Positions 43,033-52,637 of a stretch of 64,000 nt of DNA are shown piece after piece; the first letter of the stretch is position 1; each line of letters begins with the position of its first letter. The translations under genes and the position numbers were made by a program. Source of the DNA: Rubellimicrobium thermophilum DSM 16684 (GTDB lineage Bacteria; Pseudomonadota; Alphaproteobacteria; Rhodobacterales; Rhodobacteraceae). The stretch is from positions 1-64,000 of the forward strand of contig NZ_KE557324.1 of assembly GCF_000442315.1 (NCBI RefSeq), given 5' to 3'. The notes below the pieces were generated by a model, which searched no databases, was not told the origin of the DNA, and saw only the letters and a program-made list of their open reading frames with translations.

Positions 43033-44225
43033 TCAGCCGGGAGTCACCCGCAGGATGCCGCCCCGGGGGTCGTCGATCAGCAGAAGCAGCGCGCCATCCT
43101 CCAGCACCTCCACATCGCGCAGGCGGCCGATCTCGCCCAGAAGCCGTTCCTCGCCCGTGATCCGTCCGTCCTCGCCCTGACGCAGACGCACAAGGCCGCC
43201 GGGGTTGAGCGAGCCGATGAGGAGATCGCCCGACCATCCGTCGAACATGCTGCCCTCGTAGAAGGCCAGACCCGAAGGTGCGATCACGGGATCCCAGTAA
43301 TAGACCGGCTCCTCGAACCCTTCGCCGCGCGGCTCTCCCGATCCGATGGGGGCGCCGGAATACTCCACGCCATAGCTGACCACGGGCCAGCCGTAATTGG
43401 CCCCCCGCCGGATGAGGTTCAGCTCGTCGCCGCCGCGCGCCCCATGTTCGACGATCCAGAGCTGTCCCCGGGCATCGAGCGCCGCCCCCTGTGGATTGCG
43501 ATGGCCGAGGGTCCAGACCGCGGGATGACCGGCCCTGTCCTCTGCATGGGGGTTGTCCGGGGGGATCGAGCCATCGGGATTGATGCGGATCACCTTGCCC
43601 CAGGTGGCCTGCGGATCCTGAGCCCGCTCCCGCTCGGGGGCCCGGGAATGCTCTCCCGTGGTGATGGCGAGGGTGCCATCGGGCAAGAAGAGGATGCGGG
43701 AGCCGTAATGCATCGGACTGTCCGAGGGCGGCTCCTGCACGAAGATGTCCTGCACCTCGGACAGGCTGCGGCCATCCTCTGCCAGCACCCCCGGGCTGCG
43801 GCGGTGGCGGTCAGGCCCCCGCCCAAGGGCTTGCTGTAGGTCCAGAAGATCGTGCGGTCCGTGGCGAAATCCGGGGAGATCGTGACATCCAGCAGCCCGC
43901 CCTGCCGCCGGGCATCGACCTCGGGCAGGCCCTCGACGGGCTCCGACAGGGTGCCGTCCGCCGCCACGATCCGCAGCCGCCCCGGCCGCTCGGTGACGAG
44001 GAAGCGGCCGTCCGGCAGCGGCGCGATGCCCCAGGGATGCTCGAGCGGGCCGGCAAAGGGTTCGGCCCGGACAGGCGTGGGATCGAGCGCCGGGGCGCGG
44101 GTCTGGCCGTCCCAGGCCGGTTCGAAGGCGGCGTTGGGGGGGGCCTGTTCGACCTGGGCCCGGGCGGGTGCAGCGGCAAGGGCAAGGCAGGCCGTCAGGC
44201 CAAGACAGGCGCCGGACGACATCAT
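43033..44225 (-). CDS. Exported PQQ-dependent sugar dehydrogenase-like protein, frameshifted
   Basis: A six-bladed beta-propeller of the YliI/Asd or soluble glucose dehydrogenase family, 397 residues after correction. The signal peptide is MMSSGACLGLTACLALAAAP. Propeller parts: WGIAPLPDGRFLVTERPGRL, GGLLDVTISPDFATDRTIFW, MHYGSRILFLPDGTLAITTG, VWTLGHRNPQGAALDARGQL and SGLAFYEGSMFDGWSGDLLI. The frame breaks in the five-base run at 43788-43792, where one more base joins TAAARG to VLAEDGRSLSEVQDIFV. AAGGAGGACCGCCCC precedes the ATG at 44225. It oxidises aldose sugars in the periplasm if PQQ is available; I see no PQQ genes here. Confidence 0.85.
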
Positions 44226-44284
44226 GGGGCGGTCCTCCTTCTGTGGCATGCGCCTCAGCTAGCGCGCGTCCTGCCGGCGTCTTC

Positions 44285-45340
44285 TCACATGGCCTTGTGC
44301 AGGCGGGAGAGTGCCCAGGCCGCTGCATCCGCCACGACCGGATCGGCCGCATCCCGATGCGCGGCGGCCGCCGGGATCAGGGCGGGATCGCCGGAATTGC
44401 CGATGGCATAAAGGACATTGCGCAAGAAGCGGGCATGGCCGATCCGCTTCACCGGCGTGCCGGCAAAGCGGGCGCGGAAGCCGGCCTCGTCCAGGGCCGC
44501 CAGCTCGGCAAGCGGGGGCGCGGGTGCATCGGGCCGATAGCGCAGTTCGCGCGCGGCCACGGCGAACTTGTTCCACGGGCAGACGGCCAGACAGTCATCG
44601 CAACCGAAGATGCGGTTGCCGGTCGCCAGGCGGAATTCCTCGGGCCAGGCGCCGCGATGTTCGATGGTCAGATAGCTGAGGCAGCGCCGGGCATCGAGCC
44701 GGAAGGGCGCCGGGAAGGCCCGGGTCGGGCAGGAGTCGAGGCAGCGCGTGCAGGAGCCGCAATGGTCCCGCTCCGGCCTGTCGGGGGGGAGCTCCAGCGT
44801 GGTCATGATGGCGCCGAGGAAGACCCAGTTGCCGAAGCCCCGGCCCAGAAGATTCGTGTGCTTGCCCTGCCAGCCAAGGCCCGCCGCCTGCGCCAGCGGC
44901 TTTTCCATTACCGGGGCGGTGTCCACGAAGACCTTCCCCTCGGCCCCCGGCGCCTGCGCCAGCAGCCAGCGCAGGAGGCGCTTGAGCCGCGGCTTGACGC
45001 TGTCGTGATAATCGCGCCCCTTGGCATAGACGCTGATGGCCGCATGGTCCCGGCGGGCCAGCACGGCCAGCGGATCGGTGCGGGGGGCATAGCTGTCGGC
45101 CAGCATCACCACCGAGCGCGCCGCCGGCCAGAGCGCGGCGGGGCTGGCGCGCCAGGACGCCCGATCGGCCATCCACCCCATCGTCCCGTGCATCCCGGCC
45201 TCGAGAAAGACCCGGAGCCTTTCGCCCGCCTGGGGGATCGCATCGGGCCGACAGACCCCCATCGCGGCAAAGCCGGCGGCTTCGGCCTCGGCCCGCAGTC
45301 CGGCCTTCAGGGCCTCGGCCTCAGAAGTCGAGATCCGCAT
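44285..45340 (-). CDS. queG: Epoxyqueuosine reductase
   Basis: A 351-residue cobalamin and iron-sulfur enzyme for the last step of queuosine tRNA modification. Two 4Fe-4S motifs are present ([13 protein letters not shown] and [13 protein letters not shown]), with the family's [19 protein letters not shown] and [20 protein letters not shown]. The ATG at 45340 overlaps the stop region of the upstream GST gene by 20 bases. It fits with the queuosine-precursor transporter at 12930-13568. A longer frame from 45466 is only overlap with the GST gene. Confidence 0.94.
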   Translation of the reverse strand: MRISTSEAEALKAGLRAEAEAAGFAAMGVCRPDAIPQAGERLRVFLEAGMHGTMGWMADRASWRASPAALWPAARSVVMLADSYAPRTDPLAVLARRDHAAISVYAKGRDYHDSVKPRLKRLLRWLLAQAPGAEGKVFVDTAPVMEKPLAQAAGLGWQGKHTNLLGRGFGNWVFLGAIMTTLELPPDRPERDHCGSCTRCLDSCPTRAFPAPFRLDARRCLSYLTIEHRGAWPEEFRLATGNRIFGCDDCLAVCPWNKFAVAARELRYRPDAPAPPLAELAALDEAGFRARFAGTPVKRIGHARFLRNVLYAIGNSGDPALIPAAAAHRDAADPVVADAAAWALSRLHKAM

Positions 45341-46019
45341 AATGCCGCGCCGGCCGGAAGCCCGGCACCTGATCGGCCAGGATGGAGCGGAAGGCGGGGC
45401 GCGACTTGACCTTGGCATACCAGTCCTTGACCGTCTCGAACTGGTGCCAGGGCACGTCCGAGACATAGTCGAGCACCGAAAGCTGAGCGGCGGCCGCGAA
45501 ATCGGCCAGCGTCAGATCGTTCCCCGCGAGCCAGCGCCGGATCTCCAGAAGCTGGGTCATGTAGGCGAGATGGGTCTTGATGTCGCGCGCGCCGGCCTTG
45601 ACGGCGGCCGAATCCGGCGGGGCCCCGCCGCCCATCAGCTTCTTGAAGACCCGCTCGCCCATCAGCTTGCGGGTGACCTCGGCATGGAACTTGCCGTCGA
45701 ACCAGGCACAGAGGCGCCGCACCTCGTAGCGGGCATCCGGATCCCGCGGCATCAGGGGAGGCTGGGGAAACACCTCGTCCAGATACTCGCAGATCGCCTG
45801 GCTGTCGGCGAGCATCCGCCCGCCGATGCGCAGGACCGGCACCTGTCCCGCCGGATTGCGGCGCAGGAATTCCGGATCCTTCTCCCAGTAGCGTTCCTCG
45901 ACCAGTTCCACCTCGATGCGCTTCTCGCCCAGCGTGAGGCGCACCTTCCGGCAGAAGGGCGACAGGGGATAATGATAGAGGCGCGTTGCAGCCGAAGCGG
46001 GGGGAACGGACGGCGTCAT
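45321..46019 (-). CDS. Glutathione S-transferase family protein
   Basis: A 232-residue protein. The thioredoxin-like N-terminal domain starts [20 protein letters not shown], with an SPFC motif in place of CPxC, and contains [20 protein letters not shown] with the glutathione-binding cis-Pro and the Ser of [10 protein letters not shown]. The helical C-terminal domain includes [20 protein letters not shown]. The substrate is unknown. It overlaps queG by 20 bases and is likely to be co-transcribed with it. The 251 bases between it and mnhG contain no ORF I can support. Confidence 0.9.
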   Translation of the reverse strand: MTPSVPPASAATRLYHYPLSPFCRKVRLTLGEKRIEVELVEERYWEKDPEFLRRNPAGQVPVLRIGGRMLADSQAICEYLDEVFPQPPLMPRDPDARYEVRRLCAWFDGKFHAEVTRKLMGERVFKKLMGGGAPPDSAAVKAGARDIKTHLAYMTQLLEIRRWLAGNDLTLADFAAAAQLSVLDYVSDVPWHQFETVKDWYAKVKSRPAFRSILADQVPGFRPARHYADLDF

Positions 46020-46270
46020 CAGGCAGGCGGCTCCCTCTCGGTGGGTTCAGGGCCATGCCGCAACAGCCTTGCGGCTGCAAGGGGGGAACCGGTCTGTCCA
46101 TCGCTGCACGGTCCCCTGATCCCGGCAGGATGCCCCCTGCGAGGGCGCCCTTCCGGACAGGCGAAGGCCGATGCGTCATTTGCTTGTGTCGGGGTGGCCG
46201 ACCAGCTGCTGATCCGTGACGGCACGTGATGACAATGTCGTGACGGCCGTCTTCGGCGGTCGGGCACGGA

Positions 46271-46722
46271 TCAGAGGGCCGCAGGGTCACGGGCGAGCGG
46301 CGGACGTGCCGAGGGGGCGGCCCCGTGATCGGCGCCGGCAAAGGTCGCCCAGTCATGTCCGGTGCCGCTGGGCGGCGGATCCCCGGTCCGGGGGGGAGGC
46401 GGGGATCGGGATCCCGGGCGGCACGTCTGCGGTGCAGATAGGCCTTGGCAATCAGATTCGCCGAGATGGGCGCGGTCAGGAACAGGAACAGCGTGATGAG
46501 CAGTTCGTGCCCCGACCAGTCCCCGCGCGAGGTCGGCGCCTGGATCATCGAGGCGATCAGCATGCCTCCCACGCCCAGTGTCGTGGCCTTGGTCGGGCCA
46601 TGCAGCCGCGTCATCAGCGAGGGCAGCCGCACCAGCCCCCAGGAGCCGATCAGGGCGAAGAGCCCGCCGGCCACGATGAAGAGGCTCATGAGGATTTCGA
46701 GGGCGAGGGGCATGGTGCTCAT
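46271..46722 (-). CDS. mnhG: Mrp antiporter subunit G, C-terminus probably frameshifted
   Basis: The smallest-type subunit of the Na+(K+)/H+ antiporter, with three helices: LEILMSLFIVAGGLFALIGS, GVGGMLIASMIQA and ELLITLFLFLTAPISANLIA. The conserved MTRLHGPTKATTLG is present. As read, the frame runs on without a stop deep into the neighbouring GST gene. Adding one base in the run near 46390-46396 gives a 150-residue protein ending PLARDPAAL at 46271. The ATG at 46722 follows a GGAG site, and lies six bases beyond the mnhF stop. It is the last gene of the mnhACDEFG operon. Confidence 0.85.
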
Positions 46723-46727
46723 GGACG

Positions 46728-47000
46728 TCACTCCACGATGTCGCCGCGCAGCAGGAACTTGCAGTAGGCCACCGTGCCCACGAAACCCACCATGGCAAGA
46801 AGCAGCGCGGCCTCGAAGTAGAGGGCGGTATCACGGGCGATGCAGAACAGCACGATCAGCGCGATGGCGTTGATCGTCAGCGTGTCGAGCGCAAGGATGC
46901 GGTCTGCCGCCGTCGGCCCGCGCAGCAGCCGCCAGAGAGTGAGGAGCACGGCCAGCCCCATGCAGACAAAGCCGAAGGCAAGGGCGATCGGGAGAATCAT
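46728..47000 (-). CDS. mnhF: Mrp antiporter subunit F
   Basis: A 90-residue subunit with three helices: MILPIALAFGFVCMGLAVLL, LTINAIALIVLFCIARD and FEAALLLAMVGFVGTVAYCK. The family motif RGPTAADRILALDTL lies between helices one and two. The ATG overlaps the mnhE stop (ATGA). Confidence 0.93.
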   Translation of the reverse strand: MILPIALAFGFVCMGLAVLLTLWRLLRGPTAADRILALDTLTINAIALIVLFCIARDTALYFEAALLLAMVGFVGTVAYCKFLLRGDIVE

Positions 47001-47488
47001 CCGAGGATCTCCTTGAGCGGGGCCTCGTAGCGGGCCTTGATGCGGGCGACGGCCGCTGCGGGATCGGACACGTCGAGGGCATGGACAAGCAGGGCACGGC
47101 CGCAGGCGGACAGGTCGGTGGAGACAGTGCCGGGGGTCAGGCTGATCGTACCGGCCAGTGCGGTGATCGCTTCGGGCGTGCGGACCTCGAGCGGGACGAC
47201 GAGCCAGGCCGGGCGCAGGCGGTCCGAGGGGCGGGTGAGGATGATCCAGGCGACCTCGATATTGGCCACGAGGATGTCCCACAGAAAGACCGCTCCATAG
47301 CGCAGCATCGCCAGGCCGAGGCGCAGGCGGGGCCGGTTCGGCCAGTAGGGCGCGGTCAGCAGCGGCACCGCAAGGCCGATGACAAGCCCGAGGACCACGA
47401 CCCCCGCCGTCACATCGTTGACAAGCAGGATCCAGACCAGCATCACGGTCAGCGACAGGATGGGGTGGGGCAGGATGCGTCGGAGCAT
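46997..47488 (-). CDS. mnhE: Mrp antiporter subunit E
   Basis: A 163-residue subunit. Two to three N-terminal helices (PILSLTVMLVWILLVNDVTA and GVVVLGLVIGLAVPLLTAPY) are followed by a conserved soluble part with the family motif ALAGTISLTPGTVSTDL and VHALDV. The ATG at 47488 is preceded by GGAGGTGAC, and lies five bases beyond the mnhD start-side stop. It is coupled to mnhF by an ATGA overlap. Confidence 0.93.
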   Translation of the reverse strand: MLRRILPHPILSLTVMLVWILLVNDVTAGVVVLGLVIGLAVPLLTAPYWPNRPRLRLGLAMLRYGAVFLWDILVANIEVAWIILTRPSDRLRPAWLVVPLEVRTPEAITALAGTISLTPGTVSTDLSACGRALLVHALDVSDPAAAVARIKARYEAPLKEILG

Positions 47489-47492
47489 GGCG

Positions 47493-49001
47493 TCACCTCC
47501 GGGATCCGAGCACGGCCTCGACATAGGCCGTGGGTTGGGCCATCTGCTCGGCGGCGGCTTGCGCGTAGCCCGTTGCGGGGCCGGCAAGCAGCGCAAGCAG
47601 CGTGAGAGCCGTCACCATCAGGGCCGCAGGGGCAGCCACACGGGCGAGCGGTTCCAGCCTGCGCACCGCTGCCCCCTCGCGGATGTTCCAGAACAGGACG
47701 CTGCCCGAGCGGGCGAGGGCAAGCACCCCGATCAGCGTCGTGGCGAGGATGATCCCCCAGATCCAGGGCCAGGCGGGATGCAGGCGCACCGCATCGAGGA
47801 TCAGCAGCTTGCCCACGAAACCTGCCAGTGGCGGCAGGCCTGCGGCGGCGATGGCGGCGATCAGGAACAGCAGGCCGGCCGCCCCCATGCCGGGAAAAGC
47901 CGGCCCCGGCGCCAGCGCATCCCCCCAGCCGCGGCGGCGGCGCGCGATCACGTCGGCCAGCAGGAACAGCGCTGCGGTCGAGAGTGTGGAATGCGGCAGG
48001 TAATAGAGCGTTGCCGCAAGCGGGAGCGGAGAGAAGAGCGAGCCGGCAGCCAGCAGCGTGCCGGTGGATCCCAGCACGGCATAGGCGGCCTGTTCGCGCA
48101 GCCGGTGCGAGGCCAGCATCCCGACGAAACCCACGATGGCCGTCAGAAGCGCTGCCGGCAGCATCCAGGCAGTCGGGGACCAGGGAAGGCCGATTCCCTC
48201 GGCGGGGAAGATCAGCGTGCCCGTGCGCAGGATCGCATAGACACCGACCTTGCTGAGGATGGCGAAGAGGGCGGCCGCGGCGGCCGAGGTGCTCGAATAG
48301 GTGACCGGCAGCCACAGATGCAGCGGAAGCATCGCTGCCTTGAGCGCGAAGACCGCGAACAGCAGGGCCGCTCCGGCGGCGATCAGCCTGTGCTGCTCGG
48401 GCGCGGCGGCTGCCACCCGGCCGGCCATGTCGGCCATGTTGAGCGTCCCCGTGGCCCCATAGAGCAGACCCAGGGCGATGAGGAACAGCGTCGATCCCAC
48501 GAGATTGACGATGACATAATGCACCCCTGCCTTGAGCCGTGCCGGGCCCTGTCCATGCAGCATCAGCCCGTAGGAGGCGATCAGCAACACCTCGAAGAAG
48601 ACGAAGAGGTTGAAGAGGTCGCCCGTCAGGAAGGCGCCGTTCAGACCGAGGAGCTGGAACTGGAACAGCGGATGGAAATGCCAGCCGCGCCGGTCCAGAC
48701 CCGTGGCGATGACATGCCACAGCACGAGAAGCGCGAGCAGGGCCGTCAGAACAAGCATCAGCGCGCTCAGCCGGTCCAGCACGAGCACGATGCCGAAGGG
48801 CGGTGGCCAGTTGCCGAGGCGGTAGGCCTGCACCTCGCCGGTGGCTGCTTCGGCGCCCAGCATCAGGGCGGCGACAAGCAGCACCCCGCAGCTCAGCAGC
48901 GCCGCAAGACGCGATGCGCGCAGATGAAAGCGCAGCCACAGCAGCAGCACCGGTGCCATCACGGCCGGCAGCAGGAGGGGCACGATCAGCAGGTGATTCA
49001 T
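47493..49001 (-). CDS. mnhD: Mrp antiporter subunit D (proton-translocating, NuoM-like)
   Basis: A 502-residue protein with about 14 helices, related to NADH dehydrogenase subunits ND2/ND4. Ion-path signatures include GLNGAFLTGDLFNLFVFFEV, SKVGVYAILRTGTLIFP, and lysine and glutamate residues inside helices (FVFFEVLLIASYGLML). It forms an antiport path together with MnhA. The start ATG overlaps the mnhC stop (ATGA). Confidence 0.94.
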   Translation of the reverse strand: MNHLLIVPLLLPAVMAPVLLLWLRFHLRASRLAALLSCGVLLVAALMLGAEAATGEVQAYRLGNWPPPFGIVLVLDRLSALMLVLTALLALLVLWHVIATGLDRRGWHFHPLFQFQLLGLNGAFLTGDLFNLFVFFEVLLIASYGLMLHGQGPARLKAGVHYVIVNLVGSTLFLIALGLLYGATGTLNMADMAGRVAAAAPEQHRLIAAGAALLFAVFALKAAMLPLHLWLPVTYSSTSAAAAALFAILSKVGVYAILRTGTLIFPAEGIGLPWSPTAWMLPAALLTAIVGFVGMLASHRLREQAAYAVLGSTGTLLAAGSLFSPLPLAATLYYLPHSTLSTAALFLLADVIARRRRGWGDALAPGPAFPGMGAAGLLFLIAAIAAAGLPPLAGFVGKLLILDAVRLHPAWPWIWGIILATTLIGVLALARSGSVLFWNIREGAAVRRLEPLARVAAPAALMVTALTLLALLAGPATGYAQAAAEQMAQPTAYVEAVLGSRR

Positions 49002-49372
49002 GCCTGCCTCCCCTGTTCGTCCTCTGCGGTCATGTCCGCGGGGCTGCGGCGACCGTCCACCTGATCGGTGCCGGTTTCCAGATAGCTGCGCAGCGCAAGC
49101 ACCACCACGAAGGCTGTCATCCCGAAGGAGATGACGATGGCGGTGAGGACCAGCGCCTGCGGCAGGGCATCGGTGTAGCCGGTGGCGGCCTTGTCATAGA
49201 TCGGCGGCAGATCGACCACGAGCCGGCCCGTGGCGAACAGGAACAGGTTGACCGCATAAGAGAGCATCGCCAGGCCGAGCACCACCGGGAAGGTCCGCGC
49301 CCGCAGCGCGAGATAGAGCCCGGCGGCGGTCAGGACGGCCACCGCACTCGCAACAAGGAATTCGAGGCTCAT
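48998..49372 (-). CDS. mnhC: Mrp antiporter subunit C (NuoK-like)
   Basis: A 124-residue protein with three helices: EFLVASAVAVLTAAGLYLAL, FPVVLGLAMLSYAVNLFLFA and ALPQALVLTAIVISFGMTAF. It is homologous to NuoK and carries the typical PLPQALVLTAIVI motif. Its charged tail follows TDQVDGRRSP. It overlaps mnhA by ATGA. Confidence 0.94.
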   Translation of the reverse strand: MSLEFLVASAVAVLTAAGLYLALRARTFPVVLGLAMLSYAVNLFLFATGRLVVDLPPIYDKAATGYTDALPQALVLTAIVISFGMTAFVVVLALRSYLETGTDQVDGRRSPADMTAEDEQGRQA

Positions 49373-52176
49373 CGGGCGCCCTCCGGGTCGCGGCTCGGAT
49401 CGATGTCCATGGGCGATCTGTCGGCTGGCAGGGTCTCGGCGCGCTGGGCGACACGAGCGAGCTGGGACAGCGCCATCATTACGGCGCCGACGACGGTCAG
49501 CGACACGCCGATGTCGAAGAGCATGGCAGTGGCCAGTTCGAATTCTCCCACCACGGGCAGGGTGAAGTAGTCGTAGCCGGAGGTCAGGAAGGGCAGGCCG
49601 AGCAGGATTGCCCCCAGACCCGTGAAGGCGGCGGCGAGCACGCCCGCGGCGACCAGGGCGTGCTCGGGGATGCGCTGGCGCTGCTGCGCCCAGTCCCAGC
49701 CGGAGGCCATGTATTGCACGAGCAGCGCGATCGAGAAGACGAGGCCGGCGATGAATCCCCCGCCGGGCATGTTGTGACCGCGCAGGAAGATGAAGAGGCC
49801 CGTCACCACCGCAAGGGGCAGGATCACCCGCGAGGCGACCACCAGCATCAGCGGGTGACGCTCGGGCGAGCGGGGTGTTCCCTCGCCTCCCGCGGCGGCC
49901 CGGCGTGCGAGCCGCCGTCCTGCGGCGCCGCGCGCGGTGGTGTCGAGCAGCGCATAGATGCCGAGCGCGGCAATGCCGAGCACGATGATCTCGCCGAAGG
50001 TATCGAAGCCGCGGAAGTCCACGAGGATGACGTTGACGACATTGGTCCCGCCGCCGCCCGGATAGGCATTGGCCCAGAACCAGTCGGGCAGTGTCCGGTC
50101 GGGGATGCGCGTCATCACCGCCCAGGCGCCGAGGCCCACGGCCAGGCCCCCCGCACAGGCCAGCAGCCCGTCGCGCAGCCGCCGCATGGGGGCATCGAGG
50201 GGGGGCGAGTCCTTGGGCAGCAGGTTGAGGGCCAGCAGCATCAGCAGGATCGTGACGATCTCCACCGAGATCTGCGTGAGCGCGAGGTCGGGGGCCGAGA
50301 GATGGACGAAGGCCAGCGACACGCCCAGTCCGATCACGCTGATGAGGACGAGGGCGAGGAAACGTCGGCGATGCAGGACCACCACGGCTCCTGTTGCCGC
50401 CAGGATGCCGAACCAGACGATGATGGCCACGGGCGAGGCCGGCAGGCGCGGCCGGTCGCCTGTCAGAGGCAGTCCCCATCCGGCGAGACCGGCAAGGGCG
50501 AGAGAGGTCGCGAACAGCACCGCGAGCGTGCGCTGGAGCGAGGGTTCGTGCAGCGCATGGGTGAAGACCCGGCTGCCGCGCACGGCTGCCGCGACGAGGG
50601 CATCGAAGATCCGCGGCGCCTGCGGCATCGGCGGGCGGGTGCGCTCGAGAGGGCCATGGGCGCCGAGCAGCATCAGCCCCACCCCCACCGCGAGGATGCT
50701 GAGCAGCAGCGCCGGGGTGACGCCGTGCCAAAGCTTGAGCGACAGGGGATCGGCCAGCCCCCCCGTGACGGCATCCGCGACCGGCGTCACGATCCAGCCC
50801 AGCGTCGTCTGGGGCGCGATCCCTGCCAGCACGGCGATGACGACAAGGATCGCGGAGGGGAGCCAGAGGCCTGCGGGCGGGTCATGCGGGGCCTTGGGGG
50901 TGGGCATGCGCGGGCCGAGATAGACATGGCCCACATAGCGCAGCGAATAGGCGACCGAGAAGGCGGCGGCGACCGTTGCCAGCGCCGGCACGATCCAGTC
51001 ATTGGCCCCCCAGGCGGTGTGGAGCGCCTCCTCGAGCATCAGTTCCTTGGAGATGAAGCCGCCGAAGGGCGGCAGCCCCGCCATCGAGGCCGCGGCAAGC
51101 AGCGCAAGCGTGCCGGCAATCGGCATGACCGCGTAGAGGCCGCCCAGGGCCCTGATATCGCGCGAGCCGGTCTCGTGGTCCACGATGCCCGCATTCATGA
51201 AGAGCGCGGCCTTGAAGGCGGCGTGGTTGACGATGTGCAGCACCGCCACGGCCGCTGCGGCCGGCGTGCCGAAGCCCAGGAGCATCACCAGAAGGCCCAG
51301 ATGGCTCACGGTGGAATAGGCCAGGAGCCCCTTCAGGTCGTTCTGGAACAGCGCTACCGCCGCGCCGACCAGCATGGTCGCCAGACCGATCGGGGCAACG
51401 ATGGTCGACCAGGCCTCGGTCCCCGCGAGCACGGGCCAGAGCCGGGCCAGCAGGAACACGCCCGCCTTCACCATCGTGGCCGAATGCAGATAGGCCGAAA
51501 CGGGCGTCGGCGCGGCCATCGCCTGCGGCAGCCAGAAATGGAAGGGGAACTGGGCCGACTTGGTGAAGCAGCCGCCGAGGATCAGCAGGAGGGCGGGCAG
51601 GTAGAGGGGCGAGGCCTGGATCGCCTCGCGTCGGGTGAGGATGACGGAGAGCTCGAAGGAGCCGGCGATGCCGCCGAGCAGCAAGAGCCCCGCGAGAAGC
51701 AGCAGGCCCCCGCTTCCCGTGACGACGAGAGCCATGCGCGCGCCGCGCCGGCTTTCGGGGCGGTCGTTCCAGTAGCCGATGAGCAGGAAGGAGGTGAGGC
51801 TGGTCAGCTCCCAGAACACCACGAGCAGCAGGACATTGTCCGCCAGCACGATGCCGAGCATCGCGCCCTGGAACAGCAGCAGCACCACGAAGAACCGGCC
51901 CCAGGCCTCCTCCGCATGGAGATAGGCGCGGGCATAGAGCAGCACGAGCAGACCGATGCCGAGAATGAGCCCGGCGAAGAGCAGGCCCAGCGGGTCGAGG
52001 AAGAGGCTCGCGTTCAGACCCAGCGCGGGCAGCCAGGGCACGGAGACGCGCGGCACCTGGCCGGCGAGGACGCCGGGGGCCAGCCCGAGGAGCAGGACGA
52101 GCGCCGCCGCGGTGCCGGCAAGGGCGGTGGCAACGCCTGCGGGGCGGCCGAGGCGGAAGGCAGGGCCGGCCAGCAA
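49369..52176 (-). CDS. mnhA: Mrp antiporter subunit A with fused subunit B
   Basis: A protein of at least 935 residues. The N-terminal two thirds are the NuoL-like ion channel (NVLLLVVFWELTSLTSFLLI, LGGCFTKSAQFPFHFWLPQA, AYSTVSHLGLLVMLLGFG, GLPPFGGFISKELMLEEAL). The last 140 residues are an MnhB domain (SRVILPLAVVTGLFIFLRGH, then NMPGGGFIAGLVFSIALLVQ). A/B fusion is usual for Pha-type systems of alphaproteobacteria. The frame opens at a TTG at 52176, but conserved-looking residues (LPLTVLAALPFLAALL) lie upstream with no ATG, GTG or TTG. The true start may be a CTG or ATC near 52208-52220 behind GGGAG. Confidence 0.92.
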   Translation of the reverse strand: MLAGPAFRLGRPAGVATALAGTAAALVLLLGLAPGVLAGQVPRVSVPWLPALGLNASLFLDPLGLLFAGLILGIGLLVLLYARAYLHAEEAWGRFFVVLLLFQGAMLGIVLADNVLLLVVFWELTSLTSFLLIGYWNDRPESRRGARMALVVTGSGGLLLLAGLLLLGGIAGSFELSVILTRREAIQASPLYLPALLLILGGCFTKSAQFPFHFWLPQAMAAPTPVSAYLHSATMVKAGVFLLARLWPVLAGTEAWSTIVAPIGLATMLVGAAVALFQNDLKGLLAYSTVSHLGLLVMLLGFGTPAAAAVAVLHIVNHAAFKAALFMNAGIVDHETGSRDIRALGGLYAVMPIAGTLALLAAASMAGLPPFGGFISKELMLEEALHTAWGANDWIVPALATVAAAFSVAYSLRYVGHVYLGPRMPTPKAPHDPPAGLWLPSAILVVIAVLAGIAPQTTLGWIVTPVADAVTGGLADPLSLKLWHGVTPALLLSILAVGVGLMLLGAHGPLERTRPPMPQAPRIFDALVAAAVRGSRVFTHALHEPSLQRTLAVLFATSLALAGLAGWGLPLTGDRPRLPASPVAIIVWFGILAATGAVVVLHRRRFLALVLISVIGLGVSLAFVHLSAPDLALTQISVEIVTILLMLLALNLLPKDSPPLDAPMRRLRDGLLACAGGLAVGLGAWAVMTRIPDRTLPDWFWANAYPGGGGTNVVNVILVDFRGFDTFGEIIVLGIAALGIYALLDTTARGAAGRRLARRAAAGGEGTPRSPERHPLMLVVASRVILPLAVVTGLFIFLRGHNMPGGGFIAGLVFSIALLVQYMASGWDWAQQRQRIPEHALVAAGVLAAAFTGLGAILLGLPFLTSGYDYFTLPVVGEFELATAMLFDIGVSLTVVGAVMMALSQLARVAQRAETLPADRSPMDIDPSRDPEGAR

Positions 52177-52316
52177 GGCAGCCAGAAACGGAAGTGCAGC
52201 AAGGACGGTCAGGGGCAGGGGGATGCTCCCGCGGTTATGTGAAGTTGGTCTGTGATGGCGCGGACCCTAGTGCCCGTTCCGCTGCGCGACAAGGGAAACC
52301 GGATGCGGGGCGTGCA

Positions 52317-52637
52317 TCAATGGCAGGTCGTTGTGGCGGTGACCGGCGTCAGGGTCCAGACGGTGGCCACCAGGGCCGACACGGCCAGCATTGTCGTGAT
52401 CCGTCGGATCAGCGGGGAGGGGGCTGCCAGGCGGGACCGGCGCAGGGCAAGCAGCAGTGCGATCTGAAGCCCGATCGCCAGACCGGCCGCCAGGAGCAGC
52501 ACGGGGCGGCCGGTCTCCGGCCCCAGGCCTGCCTGGGCCCAGCGGGGCGAGCAGACAAGACCGTGCAGGCCGTAGACGGCGCTGAAAGCCGCGAGCCATG
52601 TCGTGAGCGGCAGTGCCAGGCGGAGGATGTCCGTCAT
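52317..52637 (-). CDS. Small membrane protein of the oxidase cluster
   Basis: A 106-residue protein with three hydrophobic helices: LPLTTWLAAFSAVYGLHGLV, LLLAAGLAIGLQIALLLALR and TTMLAVSALVATVWTLTPVT. The ATG at 52637 overlaps the stop of the oxidase I-III gene (ATGA). I do not recognise a family. The position at the end of the operon suggests a small accessory subunit or assembly factor. Confidence 0.7.
   Translation of the reverse strand: MTDILRLALPLTTWLAAFSAVYGLHGLVCSPRWAQAGLGPETGRPVLLLAAGLAIGLQIALLLALRRSRLAAPSPLIRRITTMLAVSALVATVWTLTPVTATTTCH

Noticed and set aside
45307..46731. mnhG as a 474-residue protein reading through the GST gene
   Set aside because: Only the first 110 residues resemble MnhG; the rest is antisense-like sequence over the GST frame and is better explained by an indel near 46390.
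49660..52242. Open frame of 860 codons on the plus strand
   Set aside because: It is antisense to mnhA and reads as low-complexity Gln/His/Arg/Gly; mnhA is conserved.
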